A stretch of 9,099 nucleotides of DNA from contig JANPLD010000124.1 in NCBI GenBank assembly GCA_031426355.1, forward strand, positions 1-9,099, written 5' to 3'. Below the pieces are notes generated by a model. That model saw nothing but the letters and a program-made list of their open reading frames with translations, was not told the origin of the DNA and did no database searches. Source of the stretch: JANPLD01 sp031426355 (GTDB taxonomy: Bacteria > Pseudomonadota > Alphaproteobacteria > Rickettsiales > UBA8987). Positions 1 through 5,859 of this stretch are shown here, in pieces. The number at the start of each line of letters is the position of its first letter. Positions within the stretch are counted from its first letter, which is position 1. The translations under genes were made by a program, and so were the position numbers.

Positions 1-382
1 CTTCATTTGTTAATCCTGAAGCCTCAGGGCCAAATATTATTGCACATTTTTTATCTTCAGAGGCCTGAATGATGTTTTTTGCAAATGTGTCAGGCTCAAT
101 AACTTCCTTTACCATATATCTGTCGCGGGCGGTAGAAGCAACGGCGTAATAAATGTCGGAAAGAGCTTCTTCAATGCTGTTATATATTTTTGCATTGGTA
201 ATTATATCTAATGCCTTGGCAGACATTTCTTCAGCTTTTGGATTGGGCCAGCCATCTCGTGGGGAAACGATACGAAGATCGCTTAAATCAAAATTTTTCA
301 TGGCGCGGGCTGTTGCACCAATATTTTCACCGAGTTGAGGGCGAACTAATATAATTGAGATATTTTTTGCTATATTTGACAT
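1..382 (-). CDS. trmJ: TrmJ-like tRNA (Cm32/Um32) 2'-O-methyltransferase, N-terminal part
   Basis: SPOUT-class (SpoU/TrmH superfamily) methyltransferase that in characterised members uses S-adenosylmethionine to methylate the 2'-O of nucleotide 32 in tRNA. The gene reads right to left from an ATG at 382-380. The first 127 residues are visible and the rest lies beyond the left edge. Recognisable pieces are the N-terminal VRPQLGENIGATARAMKNF (about residues 13-31; NIGATARAM is the SpoU motif 1 region with its Arg), SPRDGWPN, and FGPEASGLTNE near residue 116 (motif 2). In E. coli TrmJ motif 2 reads FGRERVGLTNE, so the second Arg is Ala here. Whether this matters for activity is unknown, as related SPOUT enzymes vary here. 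It diverges from fliX across 45 bp. The family is clear; the exact tRNA target is inferred. Confidence 0.88.
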   Translation of the reverse strand, partial: MSNIAKNISIILVRPQLGENIGATARAMKNFDLSDLRIVSPRDGWPNPKAEEMSAKALDIITNAKIYNSIEEALSDIYYAVASTARDRYMVKEVIEPDTFAKNIIQASEDKKCAIIFGPEASGLTNE

Positions 383-403
383 ATCAGGTCATACATATAT
401 AAA
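376..403 (+). promoter_or_regulatory. Predicted sigma70-type promoter for fliX-dksA
   Basis: A perfect -35 box TTGACA at 376-381, a 16-base spacer and TATAAA at 398-403 point towards fliX. Transcription would start near 410, leaving a leader of about 18 bases before the ATG at 428. The -35 box overlaps the trmJ start codon on the other strand, so the two transcription units are packed back to back. Predicted from sequence only. Confidence 0.55.
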
Positions 404-427
404 AATATGAAATAATAAATCCAATAT

Positions 428-859
428 ATGAGAATTACTGAAACATCTTCAAATTTCAAATCTGCCAAGGTTAAAAAGGCAAAAGATGCTAAACAGGCTG
501 ACTTTCTGGGATTGCTCAATACTGGGGCGGCTGATGATGTCAGTGAAACATCGGCAAGTGGTGAGGTTGAATCGGTTGCTAACCTTAATTCATTGAATTC
601 ATTAAGTTTTTCTTCTGATTTTTCAGAGCGCGAAACGCAGAAAATGAACCTTAAATATGGCAAAGATATGCTAAAAAGTCTTGAGTTACTTAAAAAGGCC
701 ATAATTCTTGGGGCCTTAGAATATAACACTTTACATAATATAAGCGAAAGGTTAAATATAATCCCGGTGGAACCTGCTGATTTAGAGCTAAAATCCTTAA
801 TTGAAGAGATTAGGACCAGGGCTTCAGTAGAAATAGAGAAACTCAAAAAAACGGGTTAA
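428..859 (+). CDS. fliX: Flagellar assembly regulator FliX
   Basis: Small (143 aa) cytoplasmic protein of the FliX family. In Caulobacter FliX couples completion of the early flagellar basal body to activation of late flagellar genes through the sigma54 activator FlbD. The sequence shows a variable, polar N-terminal half (residues 1-65, rich in Ser/Ala/Asn/Lys) and a conserved helical C-terminal half (about 70-141) that ends in IEEIRTRASVEIEKLKK, matching the family ending in which a (T/Q)RAxVE(L/I)xKL helix is typical. No signal peptide or membrane segment is present. No clear Shine-Dalgarno precedes the ATG. The stop is one base before the next ATG, so it is probably co-transcribed and translationally coupled with dksA. 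No other flagellar gene, and no flbD, lies in the window. The assignment rests on recalled family features. Confidence 0.72.
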   Translation: MRITETSSNFKSAKVKKAKDAKQADFLGLLNTGAADDVSETSASGEVESVANLNSLNSLSFSSDFSERETQKMNLKYGKDMLKSLELLKKAIILGALEYNTLHNISERLNIIPVEPADLELKSLIEEIRTRASVEIEKLKKTG

Positions 860-860
860 T

Positions 861-1946
861 ATGGCAGTAAAAAAGAAGATTGCTAAATCATCTAAAAAAG
901 TTTCGGTAAAAAAAGTTAAGGTCCTTAAAAAAAAGAAATCAGCTAAAAATATTAAGCCTAAAGTTAAAGCGGCGGCAAAACCTAAAAAAGCTAAAATAAC
1001 AGTTAAAAAGGCGGCGAAAAAAAGTACTCCAAAAAAAGTTTTAAAGAAAATAGTAAAAAAGGCAAAAATAGTGAATTCAAAAATCAAGACTATCGCGAAA
1101 CAGGTAAAGCCTGCTGCTAAAAAAGTTATTCAAAATATTAAAGCTCCTGAAAAAAATATGATTAAAGAATCTGCGCAGAATAAGATTCCGCAGAAGGTAT
1201 CTTATGATAATAAAAAATCATTGAAGAATGTTGTTGCGATAAATGACAATAAAATTCCTAAAGAAAAAGAAACTGATAATTCTAGCGGTTCTGATGAGAA
1301 GATGCCTGTGTTTGCGCTAAGAGGCTCGCTGCTTGCGCAACAGCAGGTTAAAAAAACAACATTTGAAATACCTTCTTTCCCACAGGCGAAAATTATTGAA
1401 GCGGAAAATAAAAATTCAGTTGCAAAATCTAAAAATACTAAGCAAATAGCATCTCCTAAATCAACTGATGACAAGAAAATGAATTCAGCAAACAAGCAGG
1501 TTAAAGTGAACGTAAAATATGACAAAGCTGGTAAAGTGGTTTTACCTGAGGGCTACAAACCTTCTGAGGATGAAAAATATATGAACCCATTGCAGGTTGA
1601 ATATTTTAGGGGCAAACTTGCGAGCTGGAAAAAAGAACTTCTCAGCGAGTCGAATGTAACTATTGAACATTTGATGGAAGAAAGTTGGAATGAGCCAGAT
1701 CCATCTGATCAGGCAACTATTGTTGAGCAAACGGGTTTAGAGCTCAGGACGAGAGACAGATATCGTAAATTGATATCAAAAATTGATTCAGCTTTAAGAA
1801 GAATTGAAGAAGGTGAATATGGTTTTTGCGAAGTGACTGGTGACCCGATCGGGTTAAAAAGGCTTGAAGCAAGGCCTATCGCAACTATGTCAATTGCAGC
1901 TCAAGAGCAGCATGAGCTTGAAGAGAAACTTTCTCTAGAAGATTAA
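861..1946 (+). CDS. dksA: DksA-family RNA polymerase-binding protein with histone H1-like tail
   Basis: DksA binds in the RNA polymerase secondary channel and, often with ppGpp, adjusts initiation at rRNA and stress promoters. The DksA part is roughly residues 235-361: a coiled-coil region (243-312) whose tip carries D280-P-S-D283-Q-A285, the DxxDxA signature that acts at the active site, then ELRTRDR, and the globular end GEYGFCEVTGDPIGLKRLEARPI. Only C323 remains of the four zinc cysteines of E. coli DksA; the others are T326, S344 and A347. This cysteine-poor form is common in alphaproteobacteria. The unusual part is the N-terminus: residues 3-95 are almost all Lys, Ala, Val, Ile and Pro in KKxAKK/KPKVKAAAK patterns like histone H1 C-terminal tails, followed by a polar low-complexity linker (96-235). 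At 361 aa it is more than twice the usual DksA length of about 150. Only one open frame spans both parts, with fliX one base upstream, so this is a true fusion and not a read-through artefact. The tail probably binds nucleic acid. Confidence 0.88.
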   Translation: MAVKKKIAKSSKKVSVKKVKVLKKKKSAKNIKPKVKAAAKPKKAKITVKKAAKKSTPKKVLKKIVKKAKIVNSKIKTIAKQVKPAAKKVIQNIKAPEKNMIKESAQNKIPQKVSYDNKKSLKNVVAINDNKIPKEKETDNSSGSDEKMPVFALRGSLLAQQQVKKTTFEIPSFPQAKIIEAENKNSVAKSKNTKQIASPKSTDDKKMNSANKQVKVNVKYDKAGKVVLPEGYKPSEDEKYMNPLQVEYFRGKLASWKKELLSESNVTIEHLMEESWNEPDPSDQATIVEQTGLELRTRDRYRKLISKIDSALRRIEEGEYGFCEVTGDPIGLKRLEARPIATMSIAAQEQHELEEKLSLED

Positions 1947-2173
1947 TCTGTAAGATTGCTGAGTAAAGGACTCGGCTATTGAGCGCGGCAAAAAAAAATA
2001 TTAAGAAATAACTCCAAGGCTTGACTTGCAATCTTTGGTTTATGGCTGTGCAAAGTGTGTATTCGTTATTAGATTAGAGAACTTTTCGTTTCTGCTTATG
2101 GAATTGAAGCGTCGTGTTAGTGAACTTGTAGTTCTTAACCTGTTAATACTGGTTTAGAATAATTTATATCTTT
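1947..2173. other. Convergent intergenic region with inverted repeats
   Basis: This 227-bp gap lies between the ends of dksA (plus) and ccmC (minus). It contains an 8-base inverted repeat, AAGATTGC at 1952-1959 and GCAATCTT at 2028-2035. Inside is a short hairpin, GCTGAGT (1958-1964) and ACTCGGC (1970-1976) around an AAAGG loop, with one G-U pair. An A-run at 1990-1998 follows. No good intrinsic terminator with a T-tract is seen for either gene, and no open frame with coding character is present. Confidence 0.4.
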
Positions 2174-2866
2174 TTATCTCTTTCTCTTATTCAGTTCAGT
2201 TTTTACTTTCGTAATAAATATTGCAAGAAATAGCAAGGTGTAGAATAACGACATCAATAATAATGGTGTCATTATATCGGTGTGCAAGGAAGGGCGCGCA
2301 AATTTTGTAAGGCTGGCGGGCTGGTGAAGTGTATTCCACCATTCAACTGAAAACTTAATTATGGGGAGGTTAATTATTCCAATTATTGATAGGATAGCGG
2401 TAGCTTTAGCCGAGCGTTCTTCACTTTCATAGGAATTATAAAGTATGTGAAGGCCAAAATATAAAAATAATAATATAAGTACGGATGTAAGGCGCGCATC
2501 CCAAACCCAGTAAACTCCCCAGCTTGACCTACCCCATATTGAGCCTGTGATCAGGCAAATTGAGCAGAAGCTTATACCAATAGGGATGAGAGATTTTAGG
2601 AAGATAGCGCTGAAAGGGTTTTTCCAGACTAAAAAGGAAATGCCGGAAAGGGCACATAACAGGTAAATACTCATGGAAAACCATGCTGCGGGCACATGTA
2701 TATACATTATTCTGACTAACTCACCCTGCTGGTAATCAGGCGGTGAAGCGAAGAGGGCGAAATATATTCCTATAAGAAAGGAGATAATGGTTGCAATAAT
2801 AAGCGGGGTATAGATCTTGCCCGAGATCTTTTTAAAATTTGATATTGTTACAAATTTATTGAGCAT
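2174..2866 (-). CDS. ccmC: Haem exporter protein CcmC (cytochrome c maturation)
   Basis: Inner-membrane protein of cytochrome c maturation system I. It holds haem at the periplasmic face and passes it to the haem chaperone CcmE. At 230 aa it is close to E. coli CcmC (about 245). About six hydrophobic segments are visible (roughly residues 20-40, 60-82, 92-113, 126-146, 156-173, 200-220). Between the third and fourth is the tryptophan-rich WWD signature (W111, W116, W120, W122, D123, ARLT). The two haem-ligand histidines are present: H57 in YIHVPAAW and H181 in WWNTLHQPASL. The ATG lies one base after the nusB stop, so it is the last gene of a ribH-nusB-ccmC operon. The small ccmD that often follows ccmC is absent, since dksA converges from the other side, and no other ccm gene is in the window. 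Confidence 0.96.
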   Translation of the reverse strand: MLNKFVTISNFKKISGKIYTPLIIATIISFLIGIYFALFASPPDYQQGELVRIMYIHVPAAWFSMSIYLLCALSGISFLVWKNPFSAIFLKSLIPIGISFCSICLITGSIWGRSSWGVYWVWDARLTSVLILLFLYFGLHILYNSYESEERSAKATAILSIIGIINLPIIKFSVEWWNTLHQPASLTKFARPSLHTDIMTPLLLMSLFYTLLFLAIFITKVKTELNKRKR

Positions 2867-2867
2867 T

Positions 2868-3314
2868 TTATTGTGCGGTATCTTTTGCGTATTTATCTAG
2901 AACCGCATTAACAAAACCGGCTTCAGTTTTACTGAAAAAGTTTTCAGTAATCTTCGTGTATTCACTTATAATAACTTTTTTTGGTGTTTCCTGATCACAA
3001 AGCATTTCAGATAATGCACATCTTATAATAGAGTAGAGAAGGGGATTTATTTCTTCAATTGATTTACTTTTTTCAAGATATTTCAGGATAACAAATTTAA
3101 TTGAATCTTCTTCGTTGATTGCAAAATCAAAAATCTTTTTTGCGAAACCTTCTTTTACTTTTGTTCCATCAGCTTTTATTTCAGCGATAGCATGTGAGAG
3201 TATTTCAGTTTTATTTTCGAACGTATCTATAGTGTCAATATTGATACTATATAATGCCTGAACGCAAGCTAGTCGTGAAGCTGATTTTGGATTTGTTTCT
3301 GTTCTGTTGGTCAT
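2868..3314 (-). CDS. nusB: Transcription antitermination factor NusB
   Basis: Small all-helical RNA-binding protein that, with NusE (S10), binds boxA RNA in rRNA leaders and supports processive antitermination. It is 148 aa, a normal length. The N-terminal helix contains SASRLACVQALYSI (11-24), matching the family's ARxxAxQALY helix, although it is poorer in Arg than most. The conserved C-terminal part runs from about 85 to 144: INPLLYSIIRCALSEML, then PKKVIISEYTKI and AGFVNAVLDKYAK. It sits one base after ribH and one base before ccmC. Pairing of ribH with nusB is a very common arrangement in bacteria and supports both calls. Confidence 0.95.
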   Translation of the reverse strand: MTNRTETNPKSASRLACVQALYSINIDTIDTFENKTEILSHAIAEIKADGTKVKEGFAKKIFDFAINEEDSIKFVILKYLEKSKSIEEINPLLYSIIRCALSEMLCDQETPKKVIISEYTKITENFFSKTEAGFVNAVLDKYAKDTAQ

Positions 3315-3315
3315 A

Positions 3316-3741
3316 TTATTTTGTAAATTTTTCTTTCAATTTTATCATCTCTAAACAAGCGATTGCGGCGCTACGTCCTTTATTTTTTTTATCTCTTTTT
3401 GCGCGAGCCCATGCCTGATCAAAATTTTCGCAAGTGATAATTCCATATCCTATCGCAAGATTTTTTTGCAGTGCAAGATTAGTTAAACCGCGAGCGCTCT
3501 CATTGCATACATAGTCGTAATGACTAGTCTCTCCGCGGATTACGCAGCCTAGTGCAATATATCCTGAATAATTTTTATTACTTGCAAAATTTATTGCAGC
3601 GGGAATTTCGAACACTCCAGGAATAGAAATTTTTTCGTACGAAAAATTATTTTTTTCAATTTCTTCAATTGCGCCGGCAGATAGTTCATCCGCCAAATCG
3701 GCGTAGAACCTAGCTTCTACGATGAGTATATTTTTCTTCAT
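3316..3741 (-). CDS. ribH: 6,7-dimethyl-8-ribityllumazine synthase
   Basis: Cytoplasmic enzyme of riboflavin synthesis. It condenses 5-amino-6-ribitylaminouracil with 3,4-dihydroxy-2-butanone 4-phosphate to give the lumazine that riboflavin synthase dismutates. The 141-aa product shows the family motifs: PGVFEIP (41-47), ALGCVIRGETSHYDYVCNE (63-81) with catalytic H74, and WARAKRDKKNKG with R113 and K121 in the phosphate-binding region. I chose the ATG at 3741-3739 (MKKNILIVEA). An in-frame TTG 18 bases upstream would add MIGIIN, but the internal start has a GGA at 3753-3751 at usable spacing and matches where family members begin. It is the first gene of the ribH-nusB-ccmC operon. I see no FMN riboswitch in the short leader. 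Confidence 0.95.
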   Translation of the reverse strand: MKKNILIVEARFYADLADELSAGAIEEIEKNNFSYEKISIPGVFEIPAAINFASNKNYSGYIALGCVIRGETSHYDYVCNESARGLTNLALQKNLAIGYGIITCENFDQAWARAKRDKKNKGRSAAIACLEMIKLKEKFTK

Positions 3742-3767
3742 ATTAATTATTCCAATCAATTAGTTAG

Positions 3768-3796
3768 CTTGTAATTTAGATTTGATACCAATGCAA
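3768..3796 (-). promoter_or_regulatory. Candidate promoter of the ribH-nusB-ccmC operon
   Basis: On the minus strand TTGCAT (3796-3791) is followed after 17 bases by TACAAG (3773-3768), each box matching four of six consensus positions. It would give a leader of about 20 bases before the ATG at 3741. It is the best sigma70-like pair in this gap but is not strong. Confidence 0.35.
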
Positions 3797-3866
3797 ACTC
3801 TTTATTTGCCTTGAAAATATTTTTGTGTGTTGTGCATTTTTCTCTTGTAATTTCTAAGAAATAGTT

Positions 3867-3896
3867 TTTACATACTTCCGTAAAGCGCAGTATAGC
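3867..3896 (+). promoter_or_regulatory. Candidate promoter of the HU gene
   Basis: TTTACA at 3867-3872 and TATAGC at 3891-3896 are separated by 18 bases. The implied leader is about 60 bases and ends in a good ribosome binding site (AAAGGAAA, about 3948-3955) before the ATG at 3961. Confidence 0.35.
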
Positions 3897-3960
3897 TTGT
3901 TTCTATTAGGTAACACTTATTCTGCGAATTACTTTAACTTTAAAAACAAAAGGAAACTTT

Positions 3961-4236
3961 ATGAACAAAACTCAACTTATCGAGTCAGTTGCAACACAAA
4001 CAAAAGGCACTAAAGCCGATGCAACTCGTTACATTGATGCAGTATTTAGCGCGATCCAAGGTTCACTCAAAAAAGGTAATGAAGTTAGACTCGTTGGCTT
4101 CGGTACTTTCTATGTTGCAAAAAGAAAAGCAACTACTGGCCGTAACCCACGTACTGGTCAACCAATTAAAATCGCTGCTTCTAAACAGCCTAAATTCCGT
4201 CCAGGTAAACAACTTAAAGATTCTGTAAACAAATAG
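3961..4236 (+). CDS. hup: HU family nucleoid-associated DNA-binding protein
   Basis: Small basic protein that binds and bends DNA as a dimer and helps compact the nucleoid. It is 91 aa, the normal length. The N-terminal helices (3-38, with KADATRYIDAVFSAI) form the dimer body. GFGTF (46-50) is the conserved turn. The beta-arm (52-80) carries RNPRTGQP with P63, the proline that intercalates into DNA. The ending KFRPGKQLKDSVN is the usual HU/IHF C-terminus. The overall pattern fits HU rather than IHF alpha or beta. The start has a strong AGGAAA ribosome binding site, stronger than most genes in this window, as expected for an abundant protein. It is a single-gene unit bounded by its own promoter region and a strong terminator. 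Confidence 0.97.
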   Translation: MNKTQLIESVATQTKGTKADATRYIDAVFSAIQGSLKKGNEVRLVGFGTFYVAKRKATTGRNPRTGQPIKIAASKQPKFRPGKQLKDSVNK

Positions 4237-4284
4237 TGTTTCGCTCCCTTATTTTTAAAAGAGAGATTTAAGTAAAAATTTTAT

Positions 4285-4314
4285 AAAGGCGATTCAATTG
4301 AATCGCCTTTTTTT
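4285..4314 (+). terminator. Intrinsic terminator after HU
   Basis: Bases 4285-4310 form a perfect 26-base palindrome centred between 4297 and 4298 (half site AAAGGCGATTCAA). It folds into a hairpin with a GC-containing stem, followed directly by seven T (4308-4314) and more T. It lies about 50 bases after the HU stop and would end the HU transcript cleanly. Confidence 0.93.
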
Positions 4315-4372
4315 ATTTTGTAGAAAATTTTTGTATAAAAATTGTAAGAAAAATTTAAGATGAAAACTTAAA

Positions 4373-4399
4373 TTGAAATAATGATAAAGATATTATAAT
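4373..4399 (+). promoter_or_regulatory. Candidate promoter of the D-cysteine desulfhydrase gene
   Basis: A perfect TATAAT at 4394-4399 has a TTGAAA at 4373-4378. The spacer is short (15 bases), so the -35 choice is less certain than the -10. The implied leader is about 38 bases and lacks an obvious Shine-Dalgarno. Confidence 0.45.
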
Positions 4400-4444
4400 C
4401 ATCCATTATTATTCCAACTAACAAACAACTAAAAATTTATATAT

Positions 4445-5479
4445 ATGTTACTGACGAAACATCCGAGAGTGAAACTTGCTAATTTACCAACACCAATCGA
4501 AAAGCTTGAAAGATTATCAAAACATCTTGGTGAAGTTAATATATATGTGAAGAGAGATGATGAAACGGGTCTTGCCGGTGGTGGTAACAAAGTGCGCAAA
4601 CTTGAATTTTTGATTGGTGATGCAATCTCAAAAGGTGCTGACACAATAATAACTCAAGGTGCGGTACAATCGAACCATGTACGCCAGACAGTTGCTGCTG
4701 CTGCAAAAATGGGTTTGAAATCAAGTGCCATTCTAGAGCGCCGTGTTACTGATACTAATGAAAGATTTGATAAAACTTCAAATGTTTTTTTAAATTATCT
4801 GCTTGGTATTGGTTCGCTCAGATTTGTGCCGGGTAATACTGATATGAATAAGGAGATGGAAAAAGAAGCGGAGATTGTTCGCGCAATGGGCGGAAAACCT
4901 TATATAATTCCTGGTGGTGGTTCCAATGCAATTGGTGCGCTTGGATATGTTAATGCGGCAGTTGAAATAGTAAGCCAGATAAATTCCCAAGGCCTTCCAA
5001 TAAATCATGTTGCTGTAACCAGTGGTAGCAGCGGAACTCATGCGGGTCTTGCTTCAGGTTTTAATGCTCTTAATGCGAAATTAAAACTTACTGGCATCAG
5101 TATTCGTCAGCCAGAAGCTTTCCAGATCAAAAAAATTAAAGAAGAAACAGATAAAATAGCTGAATTTATATCTATCCCTAAAGTTGAAGAGAAGGATATT
5201 ATTGTAAACAGTGATTATGTTGGTGGTGGTTACGGTGTACTTAGTGATGACGCTATGGAGGCGATACATCTTGCTGCAAGTTATGAAGGGCTTCTTTTAG
5301 ACCCGGTATATACGGGTAAGGCATTTGGCGGATTAATAGGTATGATCAGAAAAGGTCATTACAAAAAAGGCGATAATGTTCTTTTCGTGCATACTGGCGG
5401 AGAGCTTGGATTATTTGCTTATGAAGACCAGATAATTAATTATCTTAATGCTAAGCAGAATAAAGGTAAGGTTGCGTAA
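4445..5479 (+). CDS. dcyD: D-cysteine desulfhydrase (PLP-dependent, ACC deaminase family)
   Basis: Cytoplasmic pyridoxal-phosphate enzyme of fold type II. D-cysteine desulfhydrase breaks D-cysteine into pyruvate, ammonia and hydrogen sulfide. The protein is 344 aa and aligns along its length with what I recall of E. coli DcyD (about 328). Visible motifs are KRDD (36-39), GGNKVRKLEF with the PLP lysine K49, GAVQSNHVRQT (72-82), GGGSNAIGALGYV (157-169), the phosphate-binding TSGSSGTHAG (192-201), and LLDPVYTGKA and FVHTGG near the end. At the two positions used to tell the enzymes apart, ACC deaminases have Glu (VYEGK) and Leu (HLGG). Here both are Thr (T290, T317), which supports D-cysteine desulfhydrase. 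It is preceded by the HU terminator and its own -10 box, so it is probably monocistronic. The physiological substrate is inferred. Confidence 0.88.
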   Translation: MLLTKHPRVKLANLPTPIEKLERLSKHLGEVNIYVKRDDETGLAGGGNKVRKLEFLIGDAISKGADTIITQGAVQSNHVRQTVAAAAKMGLKSSAILERRVTDTNERFDKTSNVFLNYLLGIGSLRFVPGNTDMNKEMEKEAEIVRAMGGKPYIIPGGGSNAIGALGYVNAAVEIVSQINSQGLPINHVAVTSGSSGTHAGLASGFNALNAKLKLTGISIRQPEAFQIKKIKEETDKIAEFISIPKVEEKDIIVNSDYVGGGYGVLSDDAMEAIHLAASYEGLLLDPVYTGKAFGGLIGMIRKGHYKKGDNVLFVHTGGELGLFAYEDQIINYLNAKQNKGKVA

Positions 5480-5500
5480 TTTGAAATATTATCATAATGC

Positions 5501-5538
5501 AGATAAAATAATTATTATCTCTGTTGGTTTTATTTTTT
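5501..5538 (+). terminator. Possible weak terminator after dcyD
   Basis: AGATAA (5501-5506) can pair with TTATCT (5515-5520), and a T-rich stretch follows (5526-5538). The stem has mainly A-T pairs and the T-run is not immediate, so this is a weak candidate. Confidence 0.28.
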
Positions 5539-5571
5539 GATAAAGATGCGTTTAAACTTCCAAGTTTCTGC

Positions 5572-5599
5572 TTTACAAAGTTTTTAAAATACTTATTAA
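5572..5599 (+). promoter_or_regulatory. Candidate promoter of tRNA-Val
   Basis: TTTACA (5572-5577), a 16-base spacer and TATTAA (5594-5599) would start transcription about 17 bases before the tRNA. Both boxes are imperfect. Confidence 0.3.
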
Positions 5600-5623
5600 A
5601 CGCCTATCTTTTATTTTCTCGTG

Positions 5624-5698
5624 GGGCAGTTAGCTCAGCGGTAGAGCAACCGGTTTACACCCGGTCGGCCGGGGGTTCGATCCCCTCACTGCCCACCA
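5624..5698 (+). tRNA. tRNA-Val (anticodon UAC)
   Basis: The whole cloverleaf can be drawn by hand. The acceptor stem is GGGCAGT (5624-5630) with ACTGCCC (5688-5694). The D-stem is GCTC/GAGC. The anticodon stem is ACCGG (5649-5653) with CCGGT (5661-5665), enclosing TTTACAC so that the anticodon is TAC at 5656-5658. The T-arm has loop TTCGATC (5676-5682). The discriminator base is A5695 and CCA is encoded at 5696-5698. UAC reads GUA and, if modified, other valine codons. No further tRNA is nearby and no clear terminator follows. Confidence 0.97.
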
Positions 5699-5859
5699 TA
5701 TTTGTATTGATAAGTTTTGCAAAAACTAATCTAGAAAAAGCTGTTACGCCAAAGCTCTGTAAGAACGTAGGCGAACTGGCTACAGCTCGGCAACCATGTT
5801 AATTTCAGTCTTTCACAAATAAAGCTAGACTAGCAGGAATTTTTTTATATTTCTGTTCT

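Noticed and set aside
153..338. 61-codon plus-strand frame inside trmJ
   Set aside because: It lies antisense to a clearly conserved TrmJ reading frame.
824..1087. Phe/Leu-rich minus-strand frame that looks like a membrane protein
   Set aside because: It is the antisense of the Lys/Ala tail of the DksA protein: Lys codons read backwards give Phe and Leu.
3742..3960. FMN riboswitch upstream of ribH
   Set aside because: The predicted leader is only about 20 bases and no FMN-aptamer-like conserved stretches were seen.
4445..5479. ACC deaminase
   Set aside because: The family is the same, but the Glu and Leu typical of ACC deaminases are both Thr here (T290, T317), which fits D-cysteine desulfhydrase.
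5524..5802. 92-codon open frame on the plus strand
   Set aside because: It runs straight through the tRNA-Val gene and its product shows no recognisable pattern, so it is a chance frame.
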